DNA of 64,000 bases, from positions 6,138,001 through 6,202,000 of the forward strand of contig JBHGNT010000004.1 of assembly GCA_043228905.1 (NCBI GenBank), read 5' to 3'. Positions 1-11,222 of this stretch are shown one piece after another. Source of the DNA: Azolla caroliniana (taxonomy: Eukaryota; Polypodiophyta). Position numbers and translations under genes: made by a program. The notes beneath the pieces are model-generated. The model did no database searches and was not told the DNA's origin. It saw only the letters and a list, made by a program, of their open reading frames with translations. Every line of letters starts with the position of its first letter. The first letter of the stretch is position 1.

Positions 1-598
1 TAAAACCTAATGGCATTAACTGGTAGCAAAATGAGAATATTACACACATCACATATTTTGAAACAAAGTCTCAATTAAGGGAAGTGAATATTTATGTAAA
101 ATGCACCTGACACAACCATTCTGAAGTGAATTTTATCATTTGAATAAGGGTCAGGTAAAACGAGGCGCAAATTACATATAGCTGCTTTATTTACCTTTAA
201 GAGCATGTTTCAGATAGCTCTCTGTGACAACAGTACATAGAATAGAGGCAACCATAGAGGAAAATAAATTCATGGATTTTTAAGGCAAATAGAGATAGTA
301 ACATGAAACAGCAAGAAGAGTTAATCCCAAGATAACCAACCATTTAATAACAGACTGTAACAAAGTAATAAGCCAATTCAAACCAAAATAGATTCCTTGC
401 TATACTTTTAAGCACAGCATACATTCAATAAAAACTGCAACGATCAGCTAAAGCATTTCAATGATAACATTTAAAGCTCTTCAGCAAGAGCTTACATAGG
501 CACTTTACTCCTAATTTATAGAGAATATATGTTACTAATTGCAATACAAATATCTTACAGAAGTAGGACATACTGCTGTCTTCAAATGAAAATCTTAC

Positions 599-3500
599 TG
601 GATGAAAATTGATAGCATTCACTGCATATATATCATTGTTGTCCCTATGGCATTTGAAAGTGAAGTTTTTTGATTGTTGTGCTTCCTCAACATGTTGCAC
701 GGCTACTCTACCTTCTATTGATCCAAGCTGATAATGATTGGAAGGACAAGTTAGTATCCATCATATACAAAATAAATCATCTTCGTACTAGTTTTAAATT
801 TCCCCAGACTCACCAAAAAGCCTTGCTTGTCAGGAAATGTTGCCACACACCTTGTTTGGTACTTCAATGGTGATTGAATTCTCTTGTATTCTGTCTGAAG
901 ATCAAGAGATGGATACAGCTGAGTTTTATAGAAATACCTTTCAGAAAGCAAATCAAATGTATAACCACTGATTATAATACAGTGCTATAGGCAGGAAGTA
1001 TGAATAAGACCTACTAGAGCATCACCTGAAGACAGAATGATAAACAAAGCCAAAACATGTCATTCAGTCCTGTAGGCCAAACAGGCCTCCTCATAGCAAT
1101 CAACTTAAGCAATGAGCATCCCTTGTTAAAGGTTGGGTGATTCAAGGTTCCAATGATGAGTCTAGCTTCTTCAGCTTTTAGCTTTAAATACTATTCCTAG
1201 ATTGCTTGCTTACCATATACAGCAAACAGCATAGCCTAACACTGCTTTTAAAATGCAAAATCTTCATTTTCTTACCAAAGAGGATAATTACCTAAGTTTT
1301 AACATAAGTATTTCATGTATCCACCCAGAAATGTTACAACTAACAAGCCAAAAAGAATAGCACCTGAGGATTAGAGAGGTCAAATATAACAACATGACGT
1401 TCAGCAGTCGCAACCACCATCAAAGGATGCCGTATACTGATTGCATAGCATTTATCCGGAAGCATTTGCGTATGTACTGGGTTTGATTGCCGCAAGTCCC
1501 AATATCTATATCACATCCAAATAATACTCAACATACATCAAAGTATATCACAACAGTTTTTTAAAAGAAAAACCTCTGCTCATCAACAAAATCTCATTCT
1601 AAAAGGCATATGATCTGTACTTGAGTGTTTTGTCCCAGCTTCCAGTTACAAGAAGGTTCATTTGTGGAATCCATTCTATACCCTTTATAGGTGCCTCATG
1701 CATACCCACTGTAACAGCTTGACCACCAGATAGAAGTGGCCACATCTTGGCCTGTTTATCACATCCCCCTGAGAATACGGTGGTTCCATCATCTTTCCAT
1801 GCCGAGCATAAAACCTTCACGATGAATCATGATGTTGTATCAAAGACTCGAGGATTCTTGAAAAAGTTGGATAAAACAGAATGGCTTCACTTACTGGTTG
1901 ATCATGTGAGATCGCTGCCATTGGAACACTTGCCCCATTTTGCTGAATCTCCCAGCAACGAACCTAACAATAGCAATATCACTAGACCCACTTATATAGA
2001 ATAAAGGCAATTAAAATTTCAAACAGCAGAGTTTCTTTAATGACCATGAACCTGGTTATCCCAAGATGTGGCCACTAAATAATTTGCCTTGGGACTGAAG
2101 CTAAGACTTGAAATCCCATCTGATGGAGGCTGAGAAACCTACATCAATTAATATATTTACATCAGAAAAGTATTGCTCAGAGCTTGGACTACAGTTTACT
2201 ATGTTCTATGTCCAGAAAAGGAACAAGATTTGTTGTTCTTTAATTTTAAAATTGAGATTAAGATATTACGACGTTTCAATTTATTCGATTTCTTTGAATA
2301 AATATAAATAACAAGAAAAAGAAACATCAATGTCCGCTAATAGATACAATTATTTAGTGGAAGTATTGCGAATAACTACCAATGACCACATGGAGAAATA
2401 TGTTCCTCTTTCAATAAACATGAATAACACAAAAAAAGCCCATGGTCCAAGAACAGAAAGTATTGAGGATAACTACCAATGACCACATGGAGAAATCAAT
2501 CATTGGTGATAATATTTATAAGAGTGTGACATCAATGGTCAGACACAGCTTTCACCAAAAATGTATGTCTCAATTTTTAACCTACTCTGATGAGAAAGCA
2601 ATCATTGGTGATGATACTTATAAGAGTGTGACCTCCAAGATCAGACACAGCTTTCAACAAAAATGTATGTCTCAATTTTTAACCTACTCTGATGAGGAAG
2701 CAGTCATTGGTGATGATATTTATAAGAGTGTGACCTCAAAGATCAGACACAGCTTTCAACAAAATGTACGTCTCAATTTTTAATGTGCTCTAATGAGAAA
2801 GAAAATGAGGATATGGAAAGAAATAATCACAAGATATCTTTGACCAAGAATAGTTTACAGTTCAAGGAATCGGGCTGACAAGGGAGGCGAAAGCAAATCC
2901 ACTCTCGAAGTTAATTGCCTCATACAAGTACTAAAGATTTTTTCTGATATCAAGAGTAAGAATCTGTCTTGGACAACCTATCTTGGACGAAGGAAGAATG
3001 AGCTCGGAAGTTGCTAATGGTTTTTCCTGTGTTTTAATTTCATGTCATGTTCCATATTATAGAATATCACATTTGTGAGCTTGATTATGCAATTCTTGTA
3101 AAGTTTACAAATTTTTCACATTAATATACATATTATATGTGACGGCTTTCCACGTCCATCAAAGCAATGTCCGTGAGGAGCTAGTTCTTACCTTAACTCT
3201 GAAAAGCTTTCTTACATTGTAAACATGATGTGACATTTACAAGCTTAATTGCGCAACTTCTGTAAGTTACAGCTCTTCTTACATCAAAGTGGTTATACAT
3301 AGAGTAAAGTAAGCTATTCCACCTGAAACATAATGTGCGTTTCTCCAGGCAAAAAGATATGCTAGGATTTTATGTCCTTTATTGAAGATTTACATTCCCA
3401 AATAGACAGCAATAATCTGTGAATAAACTAGATCTTACTTAATTCTAAATCCATTTTCTGCACTAATCACGATGTCCAATGGAAAGCTTAGTTACGCAAA

Positions 3501-4321
3501 TTCTGTAAGTTTCATTGCTTCTCCAAACATGTTTTTCGCATCAAATTAAATCAAGTTCCTTCCATGAAATCTAATGTGAATGCTAAAACAATGCCTTCAA
3601 CAGTGAATAACCAGTGATTGTAGCCTTTTTTCCTGAAGCATAATGTCACTGCTAAATAGATGCCTTGGGTGATAAAAAAATGTTATTTTTTCGTCCTATT
3701 TTACTGTTATTGAAGATTCCCATGCACTTCAACGAGCAAAGAACTGTGAGGAAACTAGATCTTACCTAAACTCCAAATCCATTCTTCCATGCTAGTCATT
3801 AAACATGGTAAAACATTGCGTATCATGCATCAATTTCCAATTTTAATCAAGTGTTTCTCCAGAAGCCTAATGTGACTTCTAAACCGATGCCTTCCACAGG
3901 AAAGAAAAATGCTCGTTTTTCTGCTCCTATCTTCTATCAAAGATTTCCATGTCAAACTAAACAGCAAAATGACCTTTAAGGAGCTACATCTTACTACAAA
4001 CCTGAAGCTATGTTTACACACGACACGATTTCTCACAAGTTTCACTGCTCTTTTAACCACGTGTTAAAACGGAGTTTTTTTCTCCCAGAAGCACAATGGT
4101 GGTTCACAAAGGGATTGATTCGACAGGAAAACAACGGCATATTTCTTTTCTTTTTTCTGCACCTATTTTGGAGTCATAGACGGATCCCGTCTAAATAAAA
4201 GAGAAGGAGGGAACAATTGATATATATAATGGGAGAGGAATTGGATAGTTTAGTTACTTACTTCCACGGATTTGTTGGGATTGTGTGGTGATGTGGCGGC
4301 GATGGTGCTGAACGTCGACAT
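599..4321 (-). CDS. RAE1: RAE1-like mRNA export factor, WD40 protein (5' seven exons, 3' end outside window)
   Basis: RAE1 is a WD40 beta-propeller protein that works with the nucleoporin NUP98 in mRNA export at the nuclear pore. I placed seven exons by splice sites and similarity to plant RAE1: 4262-4321 (start ATG at 4319-4321), 2052-2138, 1895-1963, 1621-1814, 1364-1505, 814-894 and 599-727. All introns are GT..AG and phases join without a shift, giving about 254 codons. Diagnostic stretches include [20 protein letters not shown] (exon 4), [10 protein letters not shown] across exons 4-5, [13 protein letters not shown] (exon 6) and [11 protein letters not shown] (exon 7). The family is about 350 residues, so roughly the last 100 residues (final blades) must lie left of position 1; I found no further exon in 1-598. 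No stop or frameshift is visible, so the gene looks functional. Intron 1 is long (2139-4261). Confidence 0.93.
2497..2802. repeat. Minisatellite in RAE1 intron 1, three 102-bp units
   Basis: Three head-to-tail copies of a 102-bp unit, marked by the motif CATTGGTGAT at 2501, 2603 and about 2705. The period is a multiple of three, so one plus-strand frame (2442-2783) stays open through the array, but no family is recognisable and the frame is antisense to RAE1 inside an intron. A shorter related repeat (CTACCAATGACCACATGGAGAAAT) occurs at about 2376 and 2471. Confidence 0.85.
3060..4060. repeat. Degenerate interspersed repeats in RAE1 intron 1
   Basis: Two diverged motifs recur through this kilobase. 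One resembles GCTTAATTGCGCAACTTCTGTAAG, seen near 3078, 3241 and 3487. The other resembles CCTGAAGCATAATGTGACT followed by GATGCCTT, seen near 3320, 3560, 3640 and 3865. They suggest an old, decayed tandem array with a period of roughly 200-300 bp. No coding content is recognisable. Confidence 0.45.
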
Positions 4322-4358
4322 CTCTGCAGGAAAGGACTCTCAAACGAAGAAGAAGCAG

Positions 4359-4370
4359 CTCTCTCTCTCT

Positions 4371-4402
<32 letters not shown>
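4359..4402. repeat. CT microsatellite in RAE1 5' UTR/promoter
   Basis: A CT tract with one interruption ends about 38 bp upstream of the RAE1 start codon. On the gene's sense strand it reads (GA)n, which is common in plant 5' UTRs and core promoters. Confidence 0.85.
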
Positions 4403-4409
<7 letters not shown>

Positions 4410-4959
4410 AACCTAATGAAGAAATAAGTGAGATAGTAAATTTAAATCGAATCAAATCAATTCTTAATCTCAAATTAGTTGTTAATTATGGAATTAGTTG
4501 CTAATTGCAGTTGTTAATTAAGATCCACAACACCGATTAAAATTACCCTCCGCTAATCATGCTATGAGGACAGCCCCTTTCATTTGCTACATCAATCAAT
4601 CGACAACAACTTCGGCCCCAACACTTCACCTTTACTTATCTGGTCATGCTCTTTTTTGAAAAATGGTCAATTGTGAGCCATATAGTTAAGGTCCAAGGAA
4701 TGAGAACCCATCAATTAACCCTCTTCATAGACCTAGTTCCTAGTTCCTATATCTAGTTATTATATGAGTCCATCATTTACAATCATAATGTTTGGCTATT
4801 TTTAATATTCTTAGTGTGAGATCGCATTATTAGTGCTTGGTTATCCTCCATTATAGATCAAGATCGAGTACATAGGAACAATGGGAAAACCATGGTCTAG
4901 TAGTCTGACCAACTACAGTTGGGTCTTCAACTACACCGAAACAACCAAGCTTAAGAGGA
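4403..4959. other. AT-rich upstream region of RAE1, no gene seen
   Basis: No open frame of note, RNA gene or clear repeat is visible. It probably contains the distal RAE1 promoter and the transition into the retrotransposon block. Confidence 0.5.
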
Positions 4960-5175
4960 CACACAATTGACCTTGAGGGGGCGTGTTGAGAATCAAGCTC
5001 AACTTGTGTGAACATGTGCTTATGAAGAAAAGGACGATGTGTTAAAAAGTGTGTGAGCACACTTTATTGTAATCCATGTAGTTGTCGAGTGTTAATGTAG
5101 TAAAAGAATATTAGATATTCTTATTACAAAATTGTACTCAAGTGGATATCTTGGTTATTCCACCAACACATTTAA
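4960..5175 (+). mobile_element. Degenerate plus-strand copia 3' end: polypurine tract plus LTR remnant
   Basis: A purine tract TTGAGGGGGCG at about 4972 is followed by TGTTGAGAATCAAGCTCAAC. This matches, on the opposite strand, the polypurine-tract/LTR junctions of Copia-3 and Copia-4 (minus-strand reading TTGAGGGGGAGTGTTGAGAG). The remnant may end at CCACCAACA near 5170. No coding sequence is recognisable upstream. Inference from one junction only. Confidence 0.45.
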
Positions 5176-5196
5176 TATGGTAGTCCATTGAGAACT

Positions 5197-5957
5197 TGCA
5201 TAGGAATTGCACGCTCCCTATGCGCAATGCTCGGCCACAATCGAGCTTATAATCATACACAGAAAACGAGAAATGAAACACACGACACAAAGGCGAGAAG
5301 AGTACACAGGATGTTTACGTGGAAAACCCAAACTAGGGAAAAACCACGGCAGCCCATAGGCTGCAAACTATCACTATGTTACAATGTACAACAGTAAAGC
5401 ACCGAGGCAACAACCTCAAGCTTTCTATCTTCGCCACAAGCGGCGGTTACAACAGAGGCAACGACCTCTTCCTCTCTCTCTCTCTCTCTCTCTCTTTGTA
5501 CATAGTTATGAGCTCTGATCTTGCGCAAACAAGAATAACAACAACACACTAAAAGTTTGCCCTAAGTTATATTTATATTAATATGACTTTTCGGCTATTT
5601 ACAAATATAGCCACGATGGACTCTCAGAAAACATATTTACGAATATGTCTCTTCATCCGGTGAGCACTCCTCACCGGGTTTGCACCATCCGGCTCTCCGT
5701 AGTCGAGTACTCCTCATTCGGTTCTCACCGGGTCTGCACCATCCGGCTCTCCGTAGTCGGGTACTCCTCATCCGGTTCTCACCGGGTCTGCACCATCCGA
5801 CTCTCCGTAGTCGGGTACTCCTCATCCGGTTCTCACCGGGTCTGCACCATCCGGCTCTCCGAAGCTGGGTACTCCTCATCCGGATTCGGCCTCGGCCGAG
5901 TTTGCTCATCAGCACTGTTATTCTCCCTTCCCATCCGGAGGGACCTGTCTCCCAACA
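5197..5957 (-). repeat. Copia-1 3' LTR (761 bp, repeat-expanded)
   Basis: It matches 10044-10635 throughout but is about 170 bp longer, because a 54-bp internal unit is present four times instead of once. It contains a CT tract at 5470-5495 (GA on the element strand). Confidence 0.9.
5672..5887. repeat. 54-bp tandem repeat, four copies, in Copia-1 3' LTR
   Basis: Units start with CACCGGGT at 5672, 5726, 5780 and 5834. The period is divisible by three, which produces repetitive spurious reading frames on both strands. The 5' LTR has a single unit near 10513. Confidence 0.92.
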
Positions 5958-5970
5958 AACTCCCCCTTCA
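5958..5970 (-). other. Copia-1 polypurine tract
   Basis: On the element strand GAAGGGGGAGTT lies directly upstream of the 3' LTR start TGTTGGGAG. This is the expected plus-strand primer of an LTR retrotransposon. Confidence 0.8.
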
Positions 5971-5984
5971 CTCCGGCATGGGGT

Positions 5985-6462
5985 GTCTTACTAGTCCGAT
6001 CCGCTTTCGGCATGCATCCAGCTTGTCGGGTATCAACACTTTGGTCAGCATATCTGACCCGTTCTCGGCCGTGTGGATCTTCGTCAGCGCGAACTCCTGG
6101 TCATCTACTCTTTCCCGGATCCAGTGATATCTTCGCTGGATATGCTTCGTCCGGGAATGGTAGGCCGCATTCTTAGCAAGATGGATGGCACTTTAACTGT
6201 CGCAGTAGAGCCAGTATTCATCTTGCCTGATACCGAGCTCTCCGATGAAGTCCTTCATCCATAATATTTCCTTGCCGGCTTCCACAGCCGCCATGTACTC
6301 CGCCTCCGTGGTTGACAACGCAACCGTCTTCTGCAGTCTCGACTGCCACGAAACAGCTCCCCCTGCATATGTCATTACATACCGGGATGTAGACCGGCTG
6401 GTATCCACATCAGCCGACATGTCCGAATCGATGAAACCATCAAGTTGAGGTTTTCCGGAGCC
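5985..6462 (-). pseudogene. Copia-1 RNase H region
   Basis: The copia RNase H signature is visible: SADVDTSRSTSRYV and ALSTTEAEYMAAVEAGKEILW, with TTEAEY holding a catalytic acidic residue. It continues past an in-frame stop at about 6190 into residues resembling KNAAYHSRTKHI, and ends near 5985 before the polypurine tract. A further stop separates it from the RT at about 6463. Confidence 0.85.
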
Positions 6463-6465
6463 GAA

Positions 6466-8130
6466 TCAGAGACACATATTGGTAGTGCCCTTCAAGTACC
6501 GGAGTATCCATTTGACCACGCTCCAGTGCTCCTTGCCGGGATTGCTCATAAACCGGCTCACCACTCCGACTACGTATCCTATATCCGGTCGGGTACAAAC
6601 CATTGCGTACATTAAGCTCCCAACGACAGAGGCATATGGAAATTTCATCATATCCGCCTTCTCTGCTTTCGTCTTCGGGCTTTGCTTACCGTATAGCCTG
6701 CAGTTTGCCGGAAGTGTCGATCCGACCGGTTTCGTGTCTGACATGTTGAACCGCTGAAGCACCTTTGTCACGTATTTCTCCTGTGACAGCCACATTTGCT
6801 TCATTGGCCAGTTCCGGATGATATGCATCCCCAACATCTGTCTTACCGGACCCAAGTCTTTCATTGAGAAGGTCCGGTTGAGAGCCTTCTTCAGCATCCG
6901 GATTTTGGCTTGGTCTCGTCCGACGATCAACATGTTGTCCACGTACAGAAGGAGTATCAGGAAGTCGCCTCCTTTGAACTTCTTCACAAACACACAGTGA
7001 TCGACCTACGTCTTGTGGTACCCTTGATCGGTCATGAAGGAGTCGAACTTCCAGTACCATTGTCGGGGAGCCTGCTTCAGTCCATACAGGCTCTTCTTCA
7101 ACCGGCAAACCAAGTGCTCCTTCCCTTTCTCCACGAATCCTTCCGGTTGCTGCATGTAGATCTCCTCTTCGAGGTCACCGTGAAGGAATGTCGTCTTCAC
7201 GTCCAGCTGCTCTACCTCGAGGTCCATGCTTGCCGCTATACTCAGCACCGTCTGGATGGAGGTCATCTTTACTACTGGGGCAAATATCTCGTCGAAGTTC
7301 ACGCCCTTCTTCTGTTGGAACCCCTTCACCACGATCTTGGCTTTGTATCTCGGGGGGTTGCCGACATCTCCTGGTTTCAACTTGTACACCCACTTGTTTC
7401 GAAGTGCCCGCTTTCCTTTCGACAACTCCACTAATTCGTACGTATGGTTCTCATGCAGGGAATCCATCTCATCCTGCATGGCACTTAACCATTTGCGGAT
7501 GTGGGTGTCATCCTTCGCTTCTTCGAAGCTTTCCAGCTCCCCCTCATCGGTCAGCAGAACATGCTCTGCATCCGGAAATCTCCGGGGGGGCCTTCTCTCT
7601 CTGAGAGGATATCTCCATCTTCGGGCTTCGGTAACCGGCTCCTCCATTTGCTCTTCATCCGAATCCGATTCGGGGTCTTGGCCGGTTCCGGTTTCAGCTT
7701 CCTCTACTTCTTCTTCAGCCTGTTCGGTATCCTCACTGTAACCGGTTGGTCCCTCGAGTGCTAACCGGTCTCTTGCCGGTTGGGTCTGCTCATCGTAGAA
7801 TCGATCCTTACCGGTCGACTCGGAGTTCAGTATCTTCTTATCCGACTCCCAGTCGGCGAGCGTCTTGTCCTCCATGAAGATAATATCTTGACTCCGGAAT
7901 ACCTTCTTGTCGACCAGGTCCCACACTCGGTAGCCGAACTCATCGTCACCGTAACCGAGGAATATGCATGGCCGGGTCTTCGGATCTAGTTTTCCTGTCC
8001 GGTCCTTAGCTACATGCACATACGCAAGACACCCGAATACTTTCAGATGCTGGTAGGACACTTCCTTACCGGTCCAGACTCTTTGTGGCGTGTCTCCGTC
8101 CAAGGGTACTGAAGGTGATCTGTTTATCAC
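6466..8130 (-). pseudogene. Copia-1 integrase C-terminus and reverse transcriptase
   Basis: The 7006-8130 frame starts in the integrase C-terminal region (GYDDEFGYRVWDL) and passes an acidic linker into RT ([47 protein letters not shown]). A TAG separates it from 6466-6993, which holds the RT active site. There YVDD reads YVDN, a loss of a metal-binding aspartate by a G-to-A change. The later motif SLMYAMVCTRPDI is intact. Confidence 0.9.
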
Positions 8131-8832
8131 ATATGTCGCCGTCGACAGTGCCTAAGCCCAAAACTTCTTGGGTAGTTTTGCATGCGCCAACATACTCCGG
8201 ACCCTCTCCATTATGGTCTGGTTCATCCTCTCGGCCAGCCCGTTTAGTTCCGGCATCTTCGGCACGATGAATTCGAGCTGGATTCCCTTCGAGCGATAGT
8301 ACTCCTCGAACTACCCCCGGTATTCACCTCCGTTGTCTGCTCAAACCGCCTTCAGCTTCCGGCCGGTTTCTCTTTCCACTCTCGCGTGGAGCTCTTTGAA
8401 GACGGATAGCACATGATCCTTCGTCTTCAATGGTGTGGCCCACAGCTTCCGGCTATGGTCATCTATGAATGTCACGAAGTACTGCGATCCTGCATGTGAC
8501 TTCGTGTCCACTTGACACACATCAGTATGCACCAACTCCAGTGCTGCATTACGTCTCATCGGTGGCCTTGGTTGGAAGGAGGTCCGGTTTTGCTTACCGG
8601 CCAGACAATCAGTGCACTTCTCCAAGTGCACGTTCTTCACTGGAATGAGGTTGTCGTCTGCAAGCCTCTTCATCCCCTTCTCACTCATGTGACACAGCCT
8701 TTTGTGCCACAGTTCACCGGCAGTGTCGGATGCCATGTTCACTTCCTCTGGACATAACCGGGCATTCATCAGGTAAAGTGTGTTGACCTTCCAGGCTCGA
8801 GCCACAATCAGGCTCCCTTTGCTGAATTTCAT
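8131..8832 (-). pseudogene. Copia-1 GAG-pre-integrase and integrase core
   Basis: The pre-integrase zinc-binding region is visible (ELWHKRLCHMSEKGMKRL, then CTDCLAGKQ: an HHCC arrangement). The catalytic core follows: HTDVCQVDTKSHAGSQYFV with the first Asp, ADNGGEY with the second Asp, and the Glu in LNGLAERMNQ. Three stops interrupt it: TGA before ADNGG, TAG shortly after, and TAG near 8155. The first is consistent with deamination of a CGA codon. Confidence 0.88.
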
Positions 8833-8841
8833 GACACCGTT

Positions 8842-10014
8842 CTAGATGCTACCCGTGTAGCCTTCATCATCTAGCCGTCCGGCTGATATCAGGTTCAGAT
8901 GAACCTCCGGAACGTGTCGAACATCCTTCAGCAGCAACTTGCATCCGGTTGGTGTTGTCAGCCACACGTCTCCTATGCCGACAATTCGGCATGTACCTTC
9001 ATTCCCCATCCGAACACAACCGTGATCACCGGCTGAGTAGGACGAGAAGCATTTCCGGTCTGGGGTAAGGTGGAACGACGCTCCGGAGTCTACCACCCAG
9101 GTCATCTCGTCGCCGGCAAGGTTTATCTCACTCTCCTCGGTGATGAGCATCAACTCTTCTTCACTTGTCGCGATTGCCATCGTTCCCTTCCGGTCCGGGC
9201 CCCTCCGGTCTTTACCGTTCCGGTCCGAGGTCCGCTTCGAATCGGTACCGTAGGTTTCCTTCTCTTTTCGGAAATGCCGATAGTTCTTCTGGAAGTGTCC
9301 CGACTTGCCGCAATAGAAGCAAGTGGGCCTCCCCCTTGACTTAGAACGTGTCCCCAACTTCTCCCGGTTCTGGGGACTACGGTTCCTTTGTCTTCCGCGT
9401 TCCGATTCGGTAAGGAGCGCTTTGGAGTCGGAGCTCATATCCTTATCTTTCCGACGCGCCTCCTCATCCAGCAAGCTCGACTTCACTCTTGCTAGGGATA
9501 ACCATTTTCCTTCCGGCCCGACGTTGCCCAAAGTGACAACCAATGTCTCCCAGCTATCCGGGAGGGAACCGAGCAGGAGTAGCGCTAGTACCTCATCGGC
9601 GAGAGGTACTTCCAATGATGTTGCCTGGTGGATCAGCCCCTGGAAGGCATTCATGTGCTCCGCCATGCTGGAGCCATCTTGGTACCGGAGTCTTACTAGC
9701 TTCCGGAATATCGAAACCTGATTCACAACATTTTTGTTTTGAAACATAATGCCGATCTTCTCCCAGAGCTCATGAGCCTTGCTTTCTTCATTGAAGTTGT
9801 TGTATAGGCTCATGTCGATGAAGCACCGTATGTACACCGTTGTCTTCATGTGCATCACCTCCCATATTGTGGCATCGATTTTGTCCGGTCTCTTGTCCCC
9901 GAACTGAACCGGCAACCAAAGATCTTTAACCACGAGCATGTCCCTCATCTTCGACTTCCACACTGAATAGTTGGAGCCGGTGACCTTGAACATGCCTCCT
10001 AACGAATCGTCCAT
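8842..10014 (-). pseudogene. Copia-1 Gag and protease (390 codons, open)
   Basis: The ATG lies 30 bp inside the 5' LTR, next to the primer-binding site. Residues 1-200 match the copia Gag domain (GSNYSVWKSKMRDMLV, LLGSLPDSWETLV). A zinc knuckle CFYCGKSGHFQKNY follows near residue 235, with its last Cys replaced by Tyr. The protease motif WVVDSGASFHLT is at about residue 305 with the catalytic Asp intact. The frame stops at 8842, just before the pre-integrase domain, so the original polyprotein is broken here. Confidence 0.9.
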
Positions 10015-10029
10015 TTTCTGTGTCGTTTT

Positions 10030-10041
10030 GCTCTAATACCA
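10030..10041 (-). other. Copia-1 primer-binding site
   Basis: Element strand TGGTATTAGAGC, one mismatch from the plant initiator-Met tRNA site TGGTATCAGAGC, two bases inside the 5' LTR. Confidence 0.85.
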
Positions 10042-10043
10042 CT

Positions 10044-10635
10044 TGCTAGGAATTGCACGCTCCCTATGCGCAACGCTCGGCCACAACCGAGCTTAGAATC
10101 ATACACAGAAAACGGGAAATGAAACACACGACACAAAGGCGAGAAGAGTACACATGATGTTTACGTGGAAAACCCAAACTAGGGAAAAACCATGGCAGCC
10201 CACATGCTGCAAACTATCACTATGCTATAGTGTACAATAGTAAAGCACCGAGGCAACAACCTCGAGCTTTCTATCTTCGCCACAGGCGGCGGTTACAACA
10301 GAGGCAACGGCCTCTTCCTCTCTCTCTCTCTCTCTTTGTACACAGTTATGAGCTCTGATCTTGCGCAAACAAGAATAACAACAACACACTAAAAGTTTGC
10401 CCTAAGTCATATTTATACTAATATGACTTTTCAGCTATTTACAAATATAGCCACGATGGACTCTCAGAAAACATATTTACGAATATGTCTCTTCATCCGG
10501 TGAGCACTCCTCACCGGGTCTGCACCATTCGGCTCTCCGAAGCCGGGTACTCCTCATCCGGATTCGGCCTTGGCCGAGTTTGCTCATCAGCACTGTTCTT
10601 CTCCCTTCCCATCCGGAGGGACCTGTCTCCCAACA
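10044..10635 (-). repeat. Copia-1 5' LTR (592 bp)
   Basis: It is the partner of 5197-5957, ends in CCCAACA on the plus strand and carries a CT tract at 10317-10335. Single-base differences from the 3' LTR are scattered along its length, so the insertion is not very recent. Confidence 0.9.
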
Positions 10636-10776
10636 ACTTTGTACATACTAATGTGCTCAGAGAGCACTTTTATACAAGTCCTTAAAAGGAATGACAAAAG
10701 TACTGACATGTACCTCAATGTTCATAACTGAGTGACTGACACTGACTCCTAAAACTATGCCTATCTATGAGGCTAG
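10636..10776 (-). mobile_element. Copia-3 3' LTR, left fragment
   Basis: The stretch AGCACTTTTATACAAGTCCTT and following bases matches the Copia-4 LTR at about 29058. Removing Copia-2 and one GCTAG joins this fragment to 25190-25325, which ends in an LTR/polypurine-tract junction. It is therefore the outer part of an older LTR that Copia-2 landed in. Confidence 0.7.
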
Positions 10777-11028
10777 TGTAGGGAATGAACAAGGCCGTCA
10801 GTGCGGAAGAGATCACACAGTATGATACTATGAGGAAGAAAATACCTGCGTATGAGAAGGGCAACAACTCTATCAATGAACATCCAACCTTTACAAAAGG
10901 TTACAAAGTCACTATATATAGTGACTCACTTAGGGCAACTACCCTTTAAGTTATTTACAGAAATAGCCCGAACTTGGGCTCTCTAAGAGGATAGTGTGAA
11001 TACGTCCATTATACATTTGTATTCGACA
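10777..11028 (-). repeat. Copia-2 3' LTR (252 bp, internally deleted)
   Basis: It matches 24841-25184 with about four base differences but lacks some 92 bp that contain the GA tract. The deletion lies between similar sequences GAAAGGCAA and AAAGGGCAAC. Confidence 0.93.
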
Positions 11029-11042
11029 CTCCCCCGTAATGG
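11029..11042 (-). other. Copia-2 polypurine tract
   Basis: Element strand CATTACGGGGGAG directly precedes the 3' LTR start TGTCGAATAC. Confidence 0.8.
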
Positions 11043-11222
11043 GCGTATACATGGGCTATCTGAAAAAATACAGGTATAGGCATAGGTTCTCAGACGGATC
11101 GGTTTTGTTCGAATCGGCATGATCCGAAACAAAAGACCGAACCGGTCGGGTCGGAAAAGCTGAAGCCGATCGTCAGTGAACCGATGTCTGTTGTCTGAAA
11201 CCGTCCTGCACTATGTCCGGGT

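Larger units (their letters stand above)
5197..10635 (-). mobile_element. Copia-1, full-length decayed Ty1/copia retrotransposon
   Basis: Two LTRs bound a minus-strand gag, protease, integrase, RT and RNase H order, which defines Ty1/copia. The flanking duplication is AACTT (5193-5197 and 10635-10639) if the ends are placed one base inside the TG/CA ends; otherwise the flanks GAACT and ACTTT share only three bases. The element inserted in or beside the Copia-3 3' LTR remnant. It is dead: several in-frame stops and a mutated RT active site. Confidence 0.92.

Noticed and set aside
1-598. The eighth RAE1 exon
   Set aside because: I looked on the minus strand for the next conserved blade after the exon ending at 599 and found no matching stretch with splice sites, so it must be left of the window.
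2497-2802. A CRISPR-like array in RAE1 intron 1
   Set aside because: The units are contiguous 102-bp copies without distinct spacers, in a plant gene intron; it is a minisatellite.
5645-6127. Plus-strand frames with repeated RVCTIRLSVVGYSSSGSH units
   Set aside because: They come from the 54-bp LTR repeat, whose length is a multiple of three, and overlap minus-strand copia sequence; not a repeat protein gene.
7188-7764. Long plus-strand frames across the Copia-1 RT region
   Set aside because: They are shadows of the minus-strand RT frame, which shows clear RT motifs.
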